Part shown: positions 54,029 to 61,719 of the stretch, in pieces | Layout: each line of letters begins with the position of its first letter | How positions within the stretch are numbered: position 1 is the stretch's first letter | From: an uncultured Alphaproteobacteria bacterium | Lineage (GTDB): Bacteria; Pseudomonadota; Alphaproteobacteria; Micropepsales; Micropepsaceae | Assembly: GCA_902826695.1 (NCBI GenBank) | Contig: CADEFU010000004.1 | Coordinates: forward strand, 186,001 to 250,000 | Length of the DNA stretch: 64,000 nucleotides | Reading direction: 5' to 3' | Notes under the pieces: generated by a model | Database searches by the model: none | Told to the model about the DNA's origin: nothing | The model's input: the letters and a program-made list of their open reading frames with translations, nothing else | Translations under genes and position numbers: made by a program

Positions 54029-56545
54029 ATGGCAATGGCTACAACAACAGCGATGCGTCCATCGCCGACACGCGCGATGAGTGCGTTGAATGGCTTGGCG
54101 ACACGGCGCCGTACGTCCATTTGGATAGTGCTCGGCACCCTTGCAACTGTTCTCTCGGTGGCGGCTGCGGCCGCAATCCAATTGCGCAAAGATCACGCAA
54201 TCGCCCTTGAGCAGGTGGAACGCGAGTCCCGTTCGTACATTTCTGTCTCCGCCGCTCTGATCGCCAACACTTTGGATCGCACGCAGGTGATGATCCGCCG
54301 CGCGGCAAGATCGGGCGGCACGTATGCTGCCATCGATCCCGCGGTCGTCAACGTGGTGGCCACCGACGCGCTCGGCAACGTCAACTGGGACAAAAACGGG
54401 ACGCCGATCGAACCGCGCCGTCTCAGCGACCTTTCCTTGCTCAACAGGCTCGCCGCCGCACCGGCCAGCGTCCGCTTCATGGCCGGCCCCATCACCGACA
54501 GCGAGTTCGGTAAGAGCCCGATCGCTGTTGCCATGCGCAGCGACACGCTCGCCGGCCAGTTCCTATTCGCCGTGATCGACCCCGCCTACCTGCGCGGAAT
54601 TCTCCAAGGCATCCAAGGCAGCAAAGGCACGAACGTCATCCTCGCGGACGCGCAAGCTCACAAGATCGCAGCCACCAATATCGACGATCTGCTCTACGCA
54701 CATGTCTCGTCCGCCGCACCCGCAACGGCTTCGACAACGCCCACGCTTCGCTACATCTCCGATGGCGCCGCGAACTACCTGACCACGACGCGGCTGATCC
54801 CCGGCTACGACATGCGTATCACTTCGGTCGTGCGCGCCGCCGATGCGCTCTCCGGCTGGTACCAGTCGCTGCCGCTCTATTCGATCATGATCTTCGGTCC
54901 GAGCCTGCTCGGTGCGGCCCTCGCCTGGGCGCTGCTCAATCAAATGGAGCAAACATCGCGCGTCGACAATGTCCTGCGCCGCACCGAAGAACGCTTCGAA
55001 CTCGCTGTCAGCGGCGCGAAATGCGGTATCTGGGATTGGGACCTGTCGAACAAGCGCCTCTACTGGTCCGGCACCATGAACACCCTGCTTGGCCGCGGCA
55101 AACAACCGAAAGTGCTGAGCCTCGAAGAGGTCGAACAACTCGTCCACCCCGACGACCGCCACGTGCTGACCACAATCGAAGCCTCGATCCGTACCGGCGC
55201 CGATAGCTACGACCAGTCCTTCCGCGCCCGCCACGTCGACGGCCACTGGGTTTGGGTCCGCGCGAAGGGCCAACACTACCGCACGCTTCGCGCCGAAGGC
55301 GGGCGTCTTTCGGGGATCGTCCTCGACATCTCCGACCAAAAGCGCGCCGACGCGCGCGTCAACGCAGCCGAACGTGTGCTCGAAGCCGCCTTCGAGAACG
55401 CCGCCGAAGCGTTCGTCCTGTGGGATCGTGATGACCAACTGATCGTCTGCAACAAACGCTTCAAAGAGTTCTACGGCGTAGAAACCGCGCGCCCGGGCGA
55501 GTCCAGGACCGCGATCTTCGGTCGTGCACAAACCCCCGGTCAAAGCGCCGACACGACGACCCAACCTCTTGAAATGTTCGACTCCACTGGCGGCACCGGA
55601 ACGATCGAACTGCAGCGCGCAGGCAGCCGCTGGCTGCTTGTCAGTGAGCGCCGCGCCATCGACGGCGGCAAAATCGCCGTTGCAACCGACATCACCTCGC
55701 TCAAGGCTCACGAGGACGAACTCGAACACTCGCGCGGTCTGTTGGAACAGCAGACGCGCGAGCTGAGCGAACTTGCGACGCGCCTCGAAGCCGAAAAGGA
55801 GCGCGCCGAAGAAGGCAGCCGCTCGAAGTCGGAGTTCTTGGCTAACGTCAGCCATGAGCTTCGCACGCCGCTAAACGCGATCATCGGTTTCTCCGATGTC
55901 ATGCGCAACGAAATGCTGGGCCCACTCTCGCCCCGCTACGCCGAGTACGCCTCCGACATCAATCGCAGCGGCCAACACCTGCTCGACCTCATCAACGACG
56001 TGTTGAGCATGGCCAAGATCGAATCCGGCAAGATCGATCTCGAGTTCGTACCGGTTGAGGCTGCCTCGATCGTCAACGACGCGATCAAGACGATCAAGCC
56101 GCAAGCGGACGAAGCGGGTTTGGAGATCCATCTCAACACACCCGATTTGCCAGCCGTCCGTGCCGACCGGCGCGCGATCAAGCAAGTGCTGCTCCACCTC
56201 TTGTCGAACGCAATCAAGTTCAACACCACAGGCGGTCACATCACGGTCGAAGCGCGCAACGCTCAAGACGGCGTAGCATTCTGGATCCACGACACCGGCA
56301 TCGGCATCGACGACGACGACATCCCACGCATCGTCAAGCCGTTCGAGAAGGTCGAATCCGCGAGCCAGAAGAACAATGGCGGCATGGGCTTGGGCCTAAC
56401 CGTGGCAACGGCGCTCGTCGAGCTACACGGCGGCAAGCTCGTCATCGAAAGCGAACTGGCAATCGGCACAAGCGTCTACTTCACGCTGCCCTACGCGGCC
56501 GAGCAGGTCGTCACAAATACCAGTCATATTCGTGCGGCGGAATAA
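54029..56545 (+). CDS. Membrane PAS-domain sensor histidine kinase (PleC/DivJ-like)
   Basis: An 838-residue sensor kinase. Two membrane helices (near 32-52 and 285-305) flank a periplasmic sensing region of about 230 residues. Two PAS domains follow (AKCGIWDWDLSNKRLYWS and AAEAFVLWDRDDQLIVCNKR). A coiled coil leads to a HisKA domain with the phospho-His at about residue 609 (VSHELRTPLNAIIGFSDVM), then an ATPase domain (NNGGMGLGLTVATALVELHG). The dimerisation segment resembles PleC/DivJ kinases. No response regulator is adjacent. The start is uncertain: GTG at 54017 or ATG at 54029, 54035 or later, none with a clear ribosome-binding site. Confidence 0.9.
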   Translation: MAMATTTAMRPSPTRAMSALNGLATRRRTSIWIVLGTLATVLSVAAAAAIQLRKDHAIALEQVERESRSYISVSAALIANTLDRTQVMIRRAARSGGTYAAIDPAVVNVVATDALGNVNWDKNGTPIEPRRLSDLSLLNRLAAAPASVRFMAGPITDSEFGKSPIAVAMRSDTLAGQFLFAVIDPAYLRGILQGIQGSKGTNVILADAQAHKIAATNIDDLLYAHVSSAAPATASTTPTLRYISDGAANYLTTTRLIPGYDMRITSVVRAADALSGWYQSLPLYSIMIFGPSLLGAALAWALLNQMEQTSRVDNVLRRTEERFELAVSGAKCGIWDWDLSNKRLYWSGTMNTLLGRGKQPKVLSLEEVEQLVHPDDRHVLTTIEASIRTGADSYDQSFRARHVDGHWVWVRAKGQHYRTLRAEGGRLSGIVLDISDQKRADARVNAAERVLEAAFENAAEAFVLWDRDDQLIVCNKRFKEFYGVETARPGESRTAIFGRAQTPGQSADTTTQPLEMFDSTGGTGTIELQRAGSRWLLVSERRAIDGGKIAVATDITSLKAHEDELEHSRGLLEQQTRELSELATRLEAEKERAEEGSRSKSEFLANVSHELRTPLNAIIGFSDVMRNEMLGPLSPRYAEYASDINRSGQHLLDLINDVLSMAKIESGKIDLEFVPVEAASIVNDAIKTIKPQADEAGLEIHLNTPDLPAVRADRRAIKQVLLHLLSNAIKFNTTGGHITVEARNAQDGVAFWIHDTGIGIDDDDIPRIVKPFEKVESASQKNNGGMGLGLTVATALVELHGGKLVIESELAIGTSVYFTLPYAAEQVVTNTSHIRAAE

Positions 56546-57839
56546 AGCTGCGGAACCGCTCAAGCTCCGTACGCTTCGCCGCACAATAGAGATCGACATA
56601 GGCCGGCCCAAAGTACTCCCGCAGAACGGGCCCGTTCTCAAGCGTCAGCAGCGCTGCGTCGATCGCCATCGGCAGAGTCGGATCCACAAATCCTGAGACA
56701 TCGCTGTCCGCAGGCGCTCCCGCGTCCAAGCCTTGCGAAATCCCATAGTGGACACCCGCTAGCATCGCCGCCAGCGCCAAGTACGGATTCGCATCCGCGC
56801 CGGCGATCGCGACATCGATCCGCGGCGCGTCATCACTGCCTTGCACGATGGAGATATTCGCCGTCTTGTTCAGATAGCCCCACCGCTTGTTCCTCGGCAC
56901 GGCATGGCTTCCCGTAAAACGCCGGAACGAATTCACGCTCGGCGCGAACAGAGCGATGGAATCGGCCATAACCGCCTGCAGTCCGGCAACGGCGGAACGC
57001 AACATGTCCCCGCCTTCGGTCGTCGCAAACACACTAACTTCGCCGCGCCGCAGCCCCACCTGGAAGCGCATACCGCTCGCCGCGAGATCGGCAAACGGCC
57101 TTGCCATGAACACGGCGTCTAGCTTGTGCAACCGAGCAACCGCTCTCACGACCTGACGCAAGAAGACGCTGTTGTCCGCCGCCCGCAATGCATCCGCAGC
57201 GGTGTTGAACTCGATCGCGACTTGCCCCGGGGATTGCCCTGCAACAAACGAAAGCGCAGGAAGCCCTTGGGCGGCAGCAGCTTCAACAATGCCGGACTCA
57301 ATCTCGGCCGCAACCGCAGGGCCGAGCATACCCGTCGGCTGCAACAATCCGCTCTTCGCGCGCTCCTGATCAGCGAGGTAGTATTCCACGCGAACCCGCG
57401 CCGCCGGCTCAACGCCTAAATCCGCAAATCGGCCGATCACACGCTTCAGCACGTTGCGCGGCTCGCCGAAGTAAGGCGTGCCCGCAGCATCCCTGAGCGT
57501 CATCAGCACCTGCCCATGAGGACGCTGCGACCAACTCACCTGCGTGATCGTTCCCGCCACCGGCCAAGCTGTTCCCATGGAGTCGTCGAGCTTAGCCCCC
57601 GCCACCTCGCCGCGCGCATCCAGAAAATAGATCGATCCTGGAACTGAAAGACCGCGCGCAAAAAGATCTTCAAGCTCACCTCGTGCGATCCGTTTGCCCC
57701 GCACGTTGCCGCACAAATCGACAAACACGCAGTCCACGTACTGCACAGTGGGATTGTCATTCAAAAATGACGACGACTCGCTCGCGTCCAAACGCGAGGC
57801 GTCGATCTCCTCTAAGAGTGCCCCCTTGTGAACGTTCAT
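56511..57839 (-). CDS. puuA: Glutamine synthetase family protein, probably gamma-glutamylputrescine synthetase
   Basis: An ATP-dependent ligase of the glutamine synthetase fold. The ATG at 57839 gives 442 residues, the usual size. It has YVDCVFVDLCGNVRGKRI at the start, DARGEVAGAKLDDSMGT, the ATP-site region GSHAVPRNKRWGYLNKTANI and the closing ADANPYLALAAMLAGVHYG; it ends in EYDWYL. Full glutamine synthetases keep different catalytic loops, so this is the PuuA-like subgroup that attaches glutamate to putrescine or another amine. It is divergent from the polyamine-type binding-protein region. Its last 35 bases overlap the convergent kinase gene. Confidence 0.82.
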   Translation of the reverse strand: MNVHKGALLEEIDASRLDASESSSFLNDNPTVQYVDCVFVDLCGNVRGKRIARGELEDLFARGLSVPGSIYFLDARGEVAGAKLDDSMGTAWPVAGTITQVSWSQRPHGQVLMTLRDAAGTPYFGEPRNVLKRVIGRFADLGVEPAARVRVEYYLADQERAKSGLLQPTGMLGPAVAAEIESGIVEAAAAQGLPALSFVAGQSPGQVAIEFNTAADALRAADNSVFLRQVVRAVARLHKLDAVFMARPFADLAASGMRFQVGLRRGEVSVFATTEGGDMLRSAVAGLQAVMADSIALFAPSVNSFRRFTGSHAVPRNKRWGYLNKTANISIVQGSDDAPRIDVAIAGADANPYLALAAMLAGVHYGISQGLDAGAPADSDVSGFVDPTLPMAIDAALLTLENGPVLREYFGPAYVDLYCAAKRTELERFRSFIPPHEYDWYL

Positions 57840-58206
57840 CGAAGCGTTCGCGCACCTTGCGAATCGGGACCCCAATCGCACGCCCGACCGTGCACCCGCA
57901 GCATAGGGCCCGACCAAGCCCGCCAGCAACCGGCGATTGTCCGAAAGGCTAACGAATCCGCCAGGTTTTCAGCCGGTTTCTGCGGCAGAACGAACCAGGG
58001 GGTGCGACCGCGCTGCGCTTGTTGAGCACTTGGGAACTGCTACGCTTTCCTTCAGTCGTGCATAGAACGTGCAGTGGGGAATTTGCATTTTCGGCGGCAG
58101 CGCAAGCTGCAGTTTGATGCGAAGGGCCAATTCAGCGTTCTATCGAACGGCACGACATTCAACGGGGAATCATGGCCACCACGACGGCCATAAACGGAGA
58201 GAAAGA
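57840..58206. other. Non-coding divergent region between puuA-like gene and 58207
   Basis: No convincing reading frame is seen in these 367 bases. They should hold the promoters of both flanking genes. I see two short inverted repeats: GCAGC/GCTGC at 58097-58110 and ATGGCC/GGCCAT at 58172-58191. The second lies just ahead of the ribosome-binding site of the 58207 gene and might affect its translation. No clear -35/-10 pair stands out. Confidence 0.5.
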
Positions 58207-58512
58207 ATGAATAGAACTGGTCTGTTTCTCTTTATCGCGGTCGTCATCCTGGCGGTCGCGGCTTACTGGTACTACACGAACAAGATGAAGCCGGCGGACG
58301 CTGGTGCGGAAGGCACGGCAGTCGAAGGCGCGGCGACGACCGACCCGGCAGCCGATCCGGCAGCCGATCCGGCAGCGGCTCCGGCCGACGCGACGGCGGC
58401 CGACCCGGCAGCGGCTCCGGCCGACCCGGCGGCGGCTCCGGCTGACCCGGCAGCGGCTCCGGCCGACCCGGCAGCGGCTCCGGCCGACCCGGCCGCTCCC
58501 CCGGCTCAATAA
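58207..58512 (+). CDS. Small membrane-anchored protein with DPAAAPA repeats
   Basis: A 101-residue protein preceded by GGAGAGAAAGA. Residues 5-22 are a membrane helix (LFLFIAVVILAVAAYWYY), then a short basic turn (TNKMKPADAG) and an Ala/Pro/Asp-only tail of about 70 residues built from DPAADPA and DPAAAPA units. It may be an envelope spacer or may reach through the periplasm. Its first 27 residues resemble the anchor of the next gene's binding protein in order: MNR, helix, tyrosines, then a basic KPA turn. A strong terminator follows. Confidence 0.72.
   Translation: MNRTGLFLFIAVVILAVAAYWYYTNKMKPADAGAEGTAVEGAATTDPAADPAADPAAAPADATAADPAAAPADPAAAPADPAAAPADPAAAPADPAAPPAQ
58402..58485 (+). repeat. 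Tandem 21-bp repeat, four units
   Basis: Four head-to-tail copies of a 21-base unit encode DPAAAPA. Units at 58402, 58444 and 58465 are identical and that at 58423 differs at two positions. Partial units lie on both sides. Such repeats are prone to copy-number change, so protein length may vary between strains. Confidence 0.85.
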
Positions 58513-58534
58513 GCTGGTAGCGACAACAATCCGC

Positions 58535-58564
58535 TTGACGTGATTGGGCATGCGGTCCGCTAAT
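58535..58564 (+). promoter_or_regulatory. Candidate promoter for the binding-protein gene, overlapping the terminator
   Basis: TTGACG (58535-58540) and GCTAAT (58559-58564) are 18 bases apart. The -10 lies in the loop of the upstream terminator, so transcription would begin in its right arm, near 58571. It would let the 58627 gene be expressed apart from the 58207 gene. Confidence 0.3.
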
Positions 58565-58586
58565 TGCGGACCGCATGTTTTTTTTT
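58549..58586 (+). terminator. Intrinsic terminator after 58207 gene
   Basis: CATGCGGTCCGC (58549-58560) and GCGGACCGCATG (58566-58577) form a perfect 12-base stem around a five-base loop and are followed by nine T. This is the strongest terminator in the window. Confidence 0.93.
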
Positions 58587-58626
58587 GCCCGACAGTGAAG
58601 ACCGAAGCCCCAAGGGGAGGAACCTG

Positions 58627-59736
58627 ATGAACAGAAGTCTGATCGCCATCCTTGCAATCGCTCTGCTTGGTGCGGGCGGCTACTACTACTTCACACAAAT
58701 GAACAAGCCGGCGGGCGAGACCACGACCGCCACGCCAACGCCGGATACATCAGAAGGCGAGCCTCTGCTCTTCACATGGGAAAACTGGGCCGACGCACCG
58801 TTCCTGGCTGAGTACAAAGCAAAGTACGGCGTCGACCCGCGCACGGCGATCTGGGCCGACGAAGATGAAGCCTTTGCCAAAATGCGCACGGGTTACAAAC
58901 CCGACGTCATGGCGCCCTGCTCATACGAATTCGGACGCTGGCAAGAAGCTGGCCTCATTCAACCGATCGACACGACGAAGCTGAAGCACTGGAAAGACAT
59001 CCCGGACTATCTGAAGAACATTCCGGGCATGATGAAGTCCGAAACCGAAGCCTGGTTCATTCCGCAATATTGGGCGAACACGTCGGTCACCTACCGCACC
59101 GACCTTGCGCCCGAGTATGTCGGCAAGGAAAGCTGGAAGATCCTCTTCGACCCGAAATACAAGGGCAAGGTCGCCGGCCTCGACGGCGTGGATGACACTG
59201 TTACGCTGATCGCCAAGACCTGGGGCGTCGATGCGTACAACATGACTCCCGAACAGTGGAAATTGGTACAGGACAAGCTGCGCGAGTTCGTGGCGGCTGC
59301 CCGTTTCATTTCCTCCGACGAAACCTCGCTCAGCCAGGGTCTGGCTTCAGGCGAGATCGTTGCTGCGATCACGTGGAACCAAACGCACGCGGCGCTCAAG
59401 CGCGAAGGCAAGCCTGTCGCCTACATGAATCCGCCGGGCGGCATGTTCACGTATGTCTGTGGCTTGGTCTTGCACGCAGAGTCGAAGAACGTGGACAAGG
59501 CCTACGCGCTCATCGACAGCGGCATCGCGCCGGCGGCGATGAAATACCAGCTTGAGCAGCTGAACAACGGCCCGGCCAACATGAGCATCTTTGCAGACTA
59601 CACCGACGATCAGCTCAAAGAGATGGGCTTCATCCGCGACGTGAAGTCATTCCTTGAAGCAGGCACCTTCCAAGCCCGCCTCAAGAACAAGGAAGAAATC
59701 GTCAAATTCTGGACAGAGATTCGCGGCGGCGGCTAA
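58627..59736 (+). CDS. Polyamine-type extracellular solute-binding protein, membrane-anchored
   Basis: A 369-residue periplasmic binding protein of the spermidine/putrescine (PotD/PotF) group. The start at 58627 follows GGGGAGG. Residues 4-20 are a hydrophobic helix without a clear cleavage site, followed by TQMNKPAGETTTATPTPDTS, so the protein may stay tethered. The binding fold has EPLLFTWENWADAPFLAEY, AFAKMRTGYKPDVMAP, WFIPQYWANTSVTYRTDL and LAKTWG-type lobes. No permease or ATPase gene is in the window. The puuA-like gene upstream supports a polyamine ligand. Confidence 0.85.
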   Translation: MNRSLIAILAIALLGAGGYYYFTQMNKPAGETTTATPTPDTSEGEPLLFTWENWADAPFLAEYKAKYGVDPRTAIWADEDEAFAKMRTGYKPDVMAPCSYEFGRWQEAGLIQPIDTTKLKHWKDIPDYLKNIPGMMKSETEAWFIPQYWANTSVTYRTDLAPEYVGKESWKILFDPKYKGKVAGLDGVDDTVTLIAKTWGVDAYNMTPEQWKLVQDKLREFVAAARFISSDETSLSQGLASGEIVAAITWNQTHAALKREGKPVAYMNPPGGMFTYVCGLVLHAESKNVDKAYALIDSGIAPAAMKYQLEQLNNGPANMSIFADYTDDQLKEMGFIRDVKSFLEAGTFQARLKNKEEIVKFWTEIRGGG

Positions 59737-59757
59737 CCGCCCGTTTCTGGCTTGACC

Positions 59758-59791
59758 GAAGGGCGCCGCCGCCAGCGGCGCCCTTCTTTTT
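59758..59791 (+). terminator. Intrinsic terminator after the binding-protein gene
   Basis: GAAGGGCGCCGC (59758-59769) and GCGGCGCCCTTC (59775-59786) form a perfect 12-base stem with a five-base loop, followed by five T. It separates the binding-protein gene from the mtn operon. Confidence 0.92.
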
Positions 59792-59803
59792 GCCTAGAAG
59801 GGG

Positions 59804-59831
59804 ATGACATTCGCCCCCTGCCCCCCATATT
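59804..59831 (+). promoter_or_regulatory. Candidate promoter of the mtnB-mtnD-mtnC operon
   Basis: ATGACA (59804-59809) and CATATT (59826-59831) are 16 bases apart, giving a predicted start near 59838 and an 18-base leader. It has the same -35 and spacing as the kinase promoter at 53964. The leader is too short for any known SAM riboswitch. Confidence 0.4.
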
Positions 59832-59855
59832 TACGCCCCTTGAAAGGGAATGCGG

Positions 59856-60488
59856 ATGAAGAACGCGAACCAAGCGTCATTGGACCTGCCCAGCGATGCG
59901 GTGGATGGCGTGATCGCGCTCGCCCACCACGCAGGCGCCAAAAACTGGATCCCGGCGACGAGCGGCAACTTCTCCGTCCGCATCGACAGCAAAGACTGCG
60001 CCATCACCGCCTCCGGTAGCGACAAAACCAAACTTGCTCACGACGGTGTCATCCGCGCGGCCTTCACCGGCGGCGCCCACCCGCGCCAATCGGCCGAGGC
60101 GCCGCTGCACTATCTCATGTACCGCCTTTCCCCCGCGATCGGCGCCGTCACCCACGTGCACGCGCAGCCGGCTGTGCTCGCCTCGATCGGCCTCGCCCAC
60201 GACAATCGCGTCCGCATCGAAGGTCTCGAACTGCTCAAAGCCTTCGCTGGAACAAAGACGCACGAGACCCACCTCGACGTTCCCGTCTTCGAAAACGACC
60301 AGGACATGGACGCTCTCGCCGAGCGCGTCGAAGCCCGCCTGAAGAAAGATGGCCTCGGCTGGGGTTTTCTGCTCGCAGGCCATGGCATCTACGCCTGGGG
60401 CAAGGACGTTCCGGAAACGCTTCGCCATCTGGACGCGTTCGACTATCTTTTCACCGTGATGCTGAAGCTGAAAGGAATCCCGGCATGA
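59856..60488 (+). CDS. mtnB: Methylthioribulose-1-phosphate dehydratase
   Basis: A class II aldolase-fold zinc enzyme of the methionine salvage pathway; it dehydrates methylthioribulose 1-phosphate. The 210 residues have WIPATSGNFSVRIDSKDCAI, the zinc site VTHVHAQPAVLASI and the C-terminal His in LLAGHGIYAWGKD. The ATG at 59856 lies seven bases after AAGGGA; an ATG at 59850 would overlap that site. It overlaps mtnD by four bases. Confidence 0.92.
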   Translation: MKNANQASLDLPSDAVDGVIALAHHAGAKNWIPATSGNFSVRIDSKDCAITASGSDKTKLAHDGVIRAAFTGGAHPRQSAEAPLHYLMYRLSPAIGAVTHVHAQPAVLASIGLAHDNRVRIEGLELLKAFAGTKTHETHLDVPVFENDQDMDALAERVEARLKKDGLGWGFLLAGHGIYAWGKDVPETLRHLDAFDYLFTVMLKLKGIPA

Positions 60489-61030
60489 CGACGATGACCG
60501 TCTACGACCTGACCAAAGGTAAGGCGCCGCAAGATGCGACGCGCGACGAGCGCGAGATCCGCAAGGCGCTCATTCCCTTCGACGTGCGCTTTGAACGCTG
60601 GGAGGCTACCAAGCAGTTGGCGTCCGGCGCAGGCCAGGACGCGGTGCTCGAAGCCTATGCAAAGGACATCGATCGCTTGAAAAAGATCGGTGGCTACCAA
60701 TCGGTCGACGTCGTGCGCATTCACCCCGAACACCCAGACCGCGAAGCCATGCGCGGAAAGTTCCTGTCCGAGCACACGCACGCCGACGATGAGGTGCGCT
60801 TCTTCGTCGAAGGCGCGGGCGCCTTCTATCTGCGTAACAACGAACACGTGCTGAAAGTTGTCTGCGAAGCGGGCGATCTGCTCTCCGTGCCGGCGCATAC
60901 GCGCCATTGGTTCGACATGGGCCCCAAGCCCTTGTTCGCGGCTATTCGCCTCTTCACCACACCCGACGGCTGGGTCGCATCCTTCACAGGCGACAAGATC
61001 GCCGACACGATCCCGAAACACGAGCCGTGA
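60485..61030 (+). CDS. mtnD: Acireductone dioxygenase
   Basis: A cupin dioxygenase that splits the acireductone of methionine salvage to the keto acid precursor of methionine (with Fe) or, off-pathway, to CO (with Ni). Metal ligands are H97, H99 and E103 (SEHTHADDEVRFFVEG) and H141 (PAHTRHWFDMG). The 181 residues are the normal length. The ATGA overlap with mtnB and GTGA overlap with mtnC show one coupled operon. Confidence 0.95.
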   Translation: MTTMTVYDLTKGKAPQDATRDEREIRKALIPFDVRFERWEATKQLASGAGQDAVLEAYAKDIDRLKKIGGYQSVDVVRIHPEHPDREAMRGKFLSEHTHADDEVRFFVEGAGAFYLRNNEHVLKVVCEAGDLLSVPAHTRHWFDMGPKPLFAAIRLFTTPDGWVASFTGDKIADTIPKHEP

Positions 61031-61719
61031 GGGTCATCCTACTCGATATCGAAGGAACGATCGGGGACATCGCCTTCGTCCGCGATATCCTTTTCCCGTT
61101 CTCCCGCGCGCGTCTCGCTACCACGCTGAGCGACCGTTGGGACGACACTGAGATTGCAGAAGCCGTCGCCGGCGCACGTGAGGCAACCGGCCTTGCCCTG
61201 GAAACGCCGGCCGCTGCGGCCGCTCAGTTCCGGGCCTGGATGGATGAAGACAAGAAGATCACCCCGCTGAAAGCGCTCCAAGGCGTCATCTGGCGCGAAG
61301 GCTACGCCTCAGGCGAACTGAAAGCGCACCTATACCCGGACGCAATCGATGCCATCCGCGCCTGGGCCAAGCGCGGTCTAAGCGTCTACATCTACTCGTC
61401 GGGTTCCATCGAAGCCCAAAAGCTCTATGCCGCTCACAGCGTTGCAGGCGACCTGCGGCCGCTGATCAGCGGCTACTTCGACACCACGACAGGCGCGAAA
61501 GGCGACCCTGACTCTTACGAAAAGATCGCAGCTGCGATCGGTGTCAGCGCCAGCCAGATCGCGTTCTTCTCCGACGCCCCCGCCGAAACCGACGCGGCGC
61601 GCAGCGCTGGCGTGATTGCCTACCGCGTCGATCGCACGAAGCCCGTATCCTTCCGGGGCGAAGCGGGAACGACGCCACTCATCGGCGGCTTTTCGGCAGT
61701 CGTCGACTCTATCTTTTAG
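61027..61719 (+). CDS. mtnC: Enolase-phosphatase E1
   Basis: A HAD-superfamily bifunctional enzyme that enolises and then dephosphorylates the diketo phosphate of methionine salvage. The GTG start at 61027 overlaps the mtnD stop. The HAD motif I is ILLDIEGTIGDIAF with D7 and E9; motif II is YIYSSGSIEAQKLY, and motif IV is IAFFSDAPAETDAA. It has 230 residues. The stop overlaps the convergent 61716 gene by four bases. mtnA and mtnK or mtnN are not in the window. Confidence 0.93.
   Translation: MRVILLDIEGTIGDIAFVRDILFPFSRARLATTLSDRWDDTEIAEAVAGAREATGLALETPAAAAAQFRAWMDEDKKITPLKALQGVIWREGYASGELKAHLYPDAIDAIRAWAKRGLSVYIYSSGSIEAQKLYAAHSVAGDLRPLISGYFDTTTGAKGDPDSYEKIAAAIGVSASQIAFFSDAPAETDAARSAGVIAYRVDRTKPVSFRGEAGTTPLIGGFSAVVDSIF

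Noticed and set aside
58402-58485. Possible CRISPR-like array
   Set aside because: Units are directly tandem with no spacers and encode in-frame DPAAAPA.
59737-59855. SAM or other riboswitch ahead of mtnB
   Set aside because: A terminator belonging to the previous gene fills the first half, and a promoter leaves only an 18-base leader.
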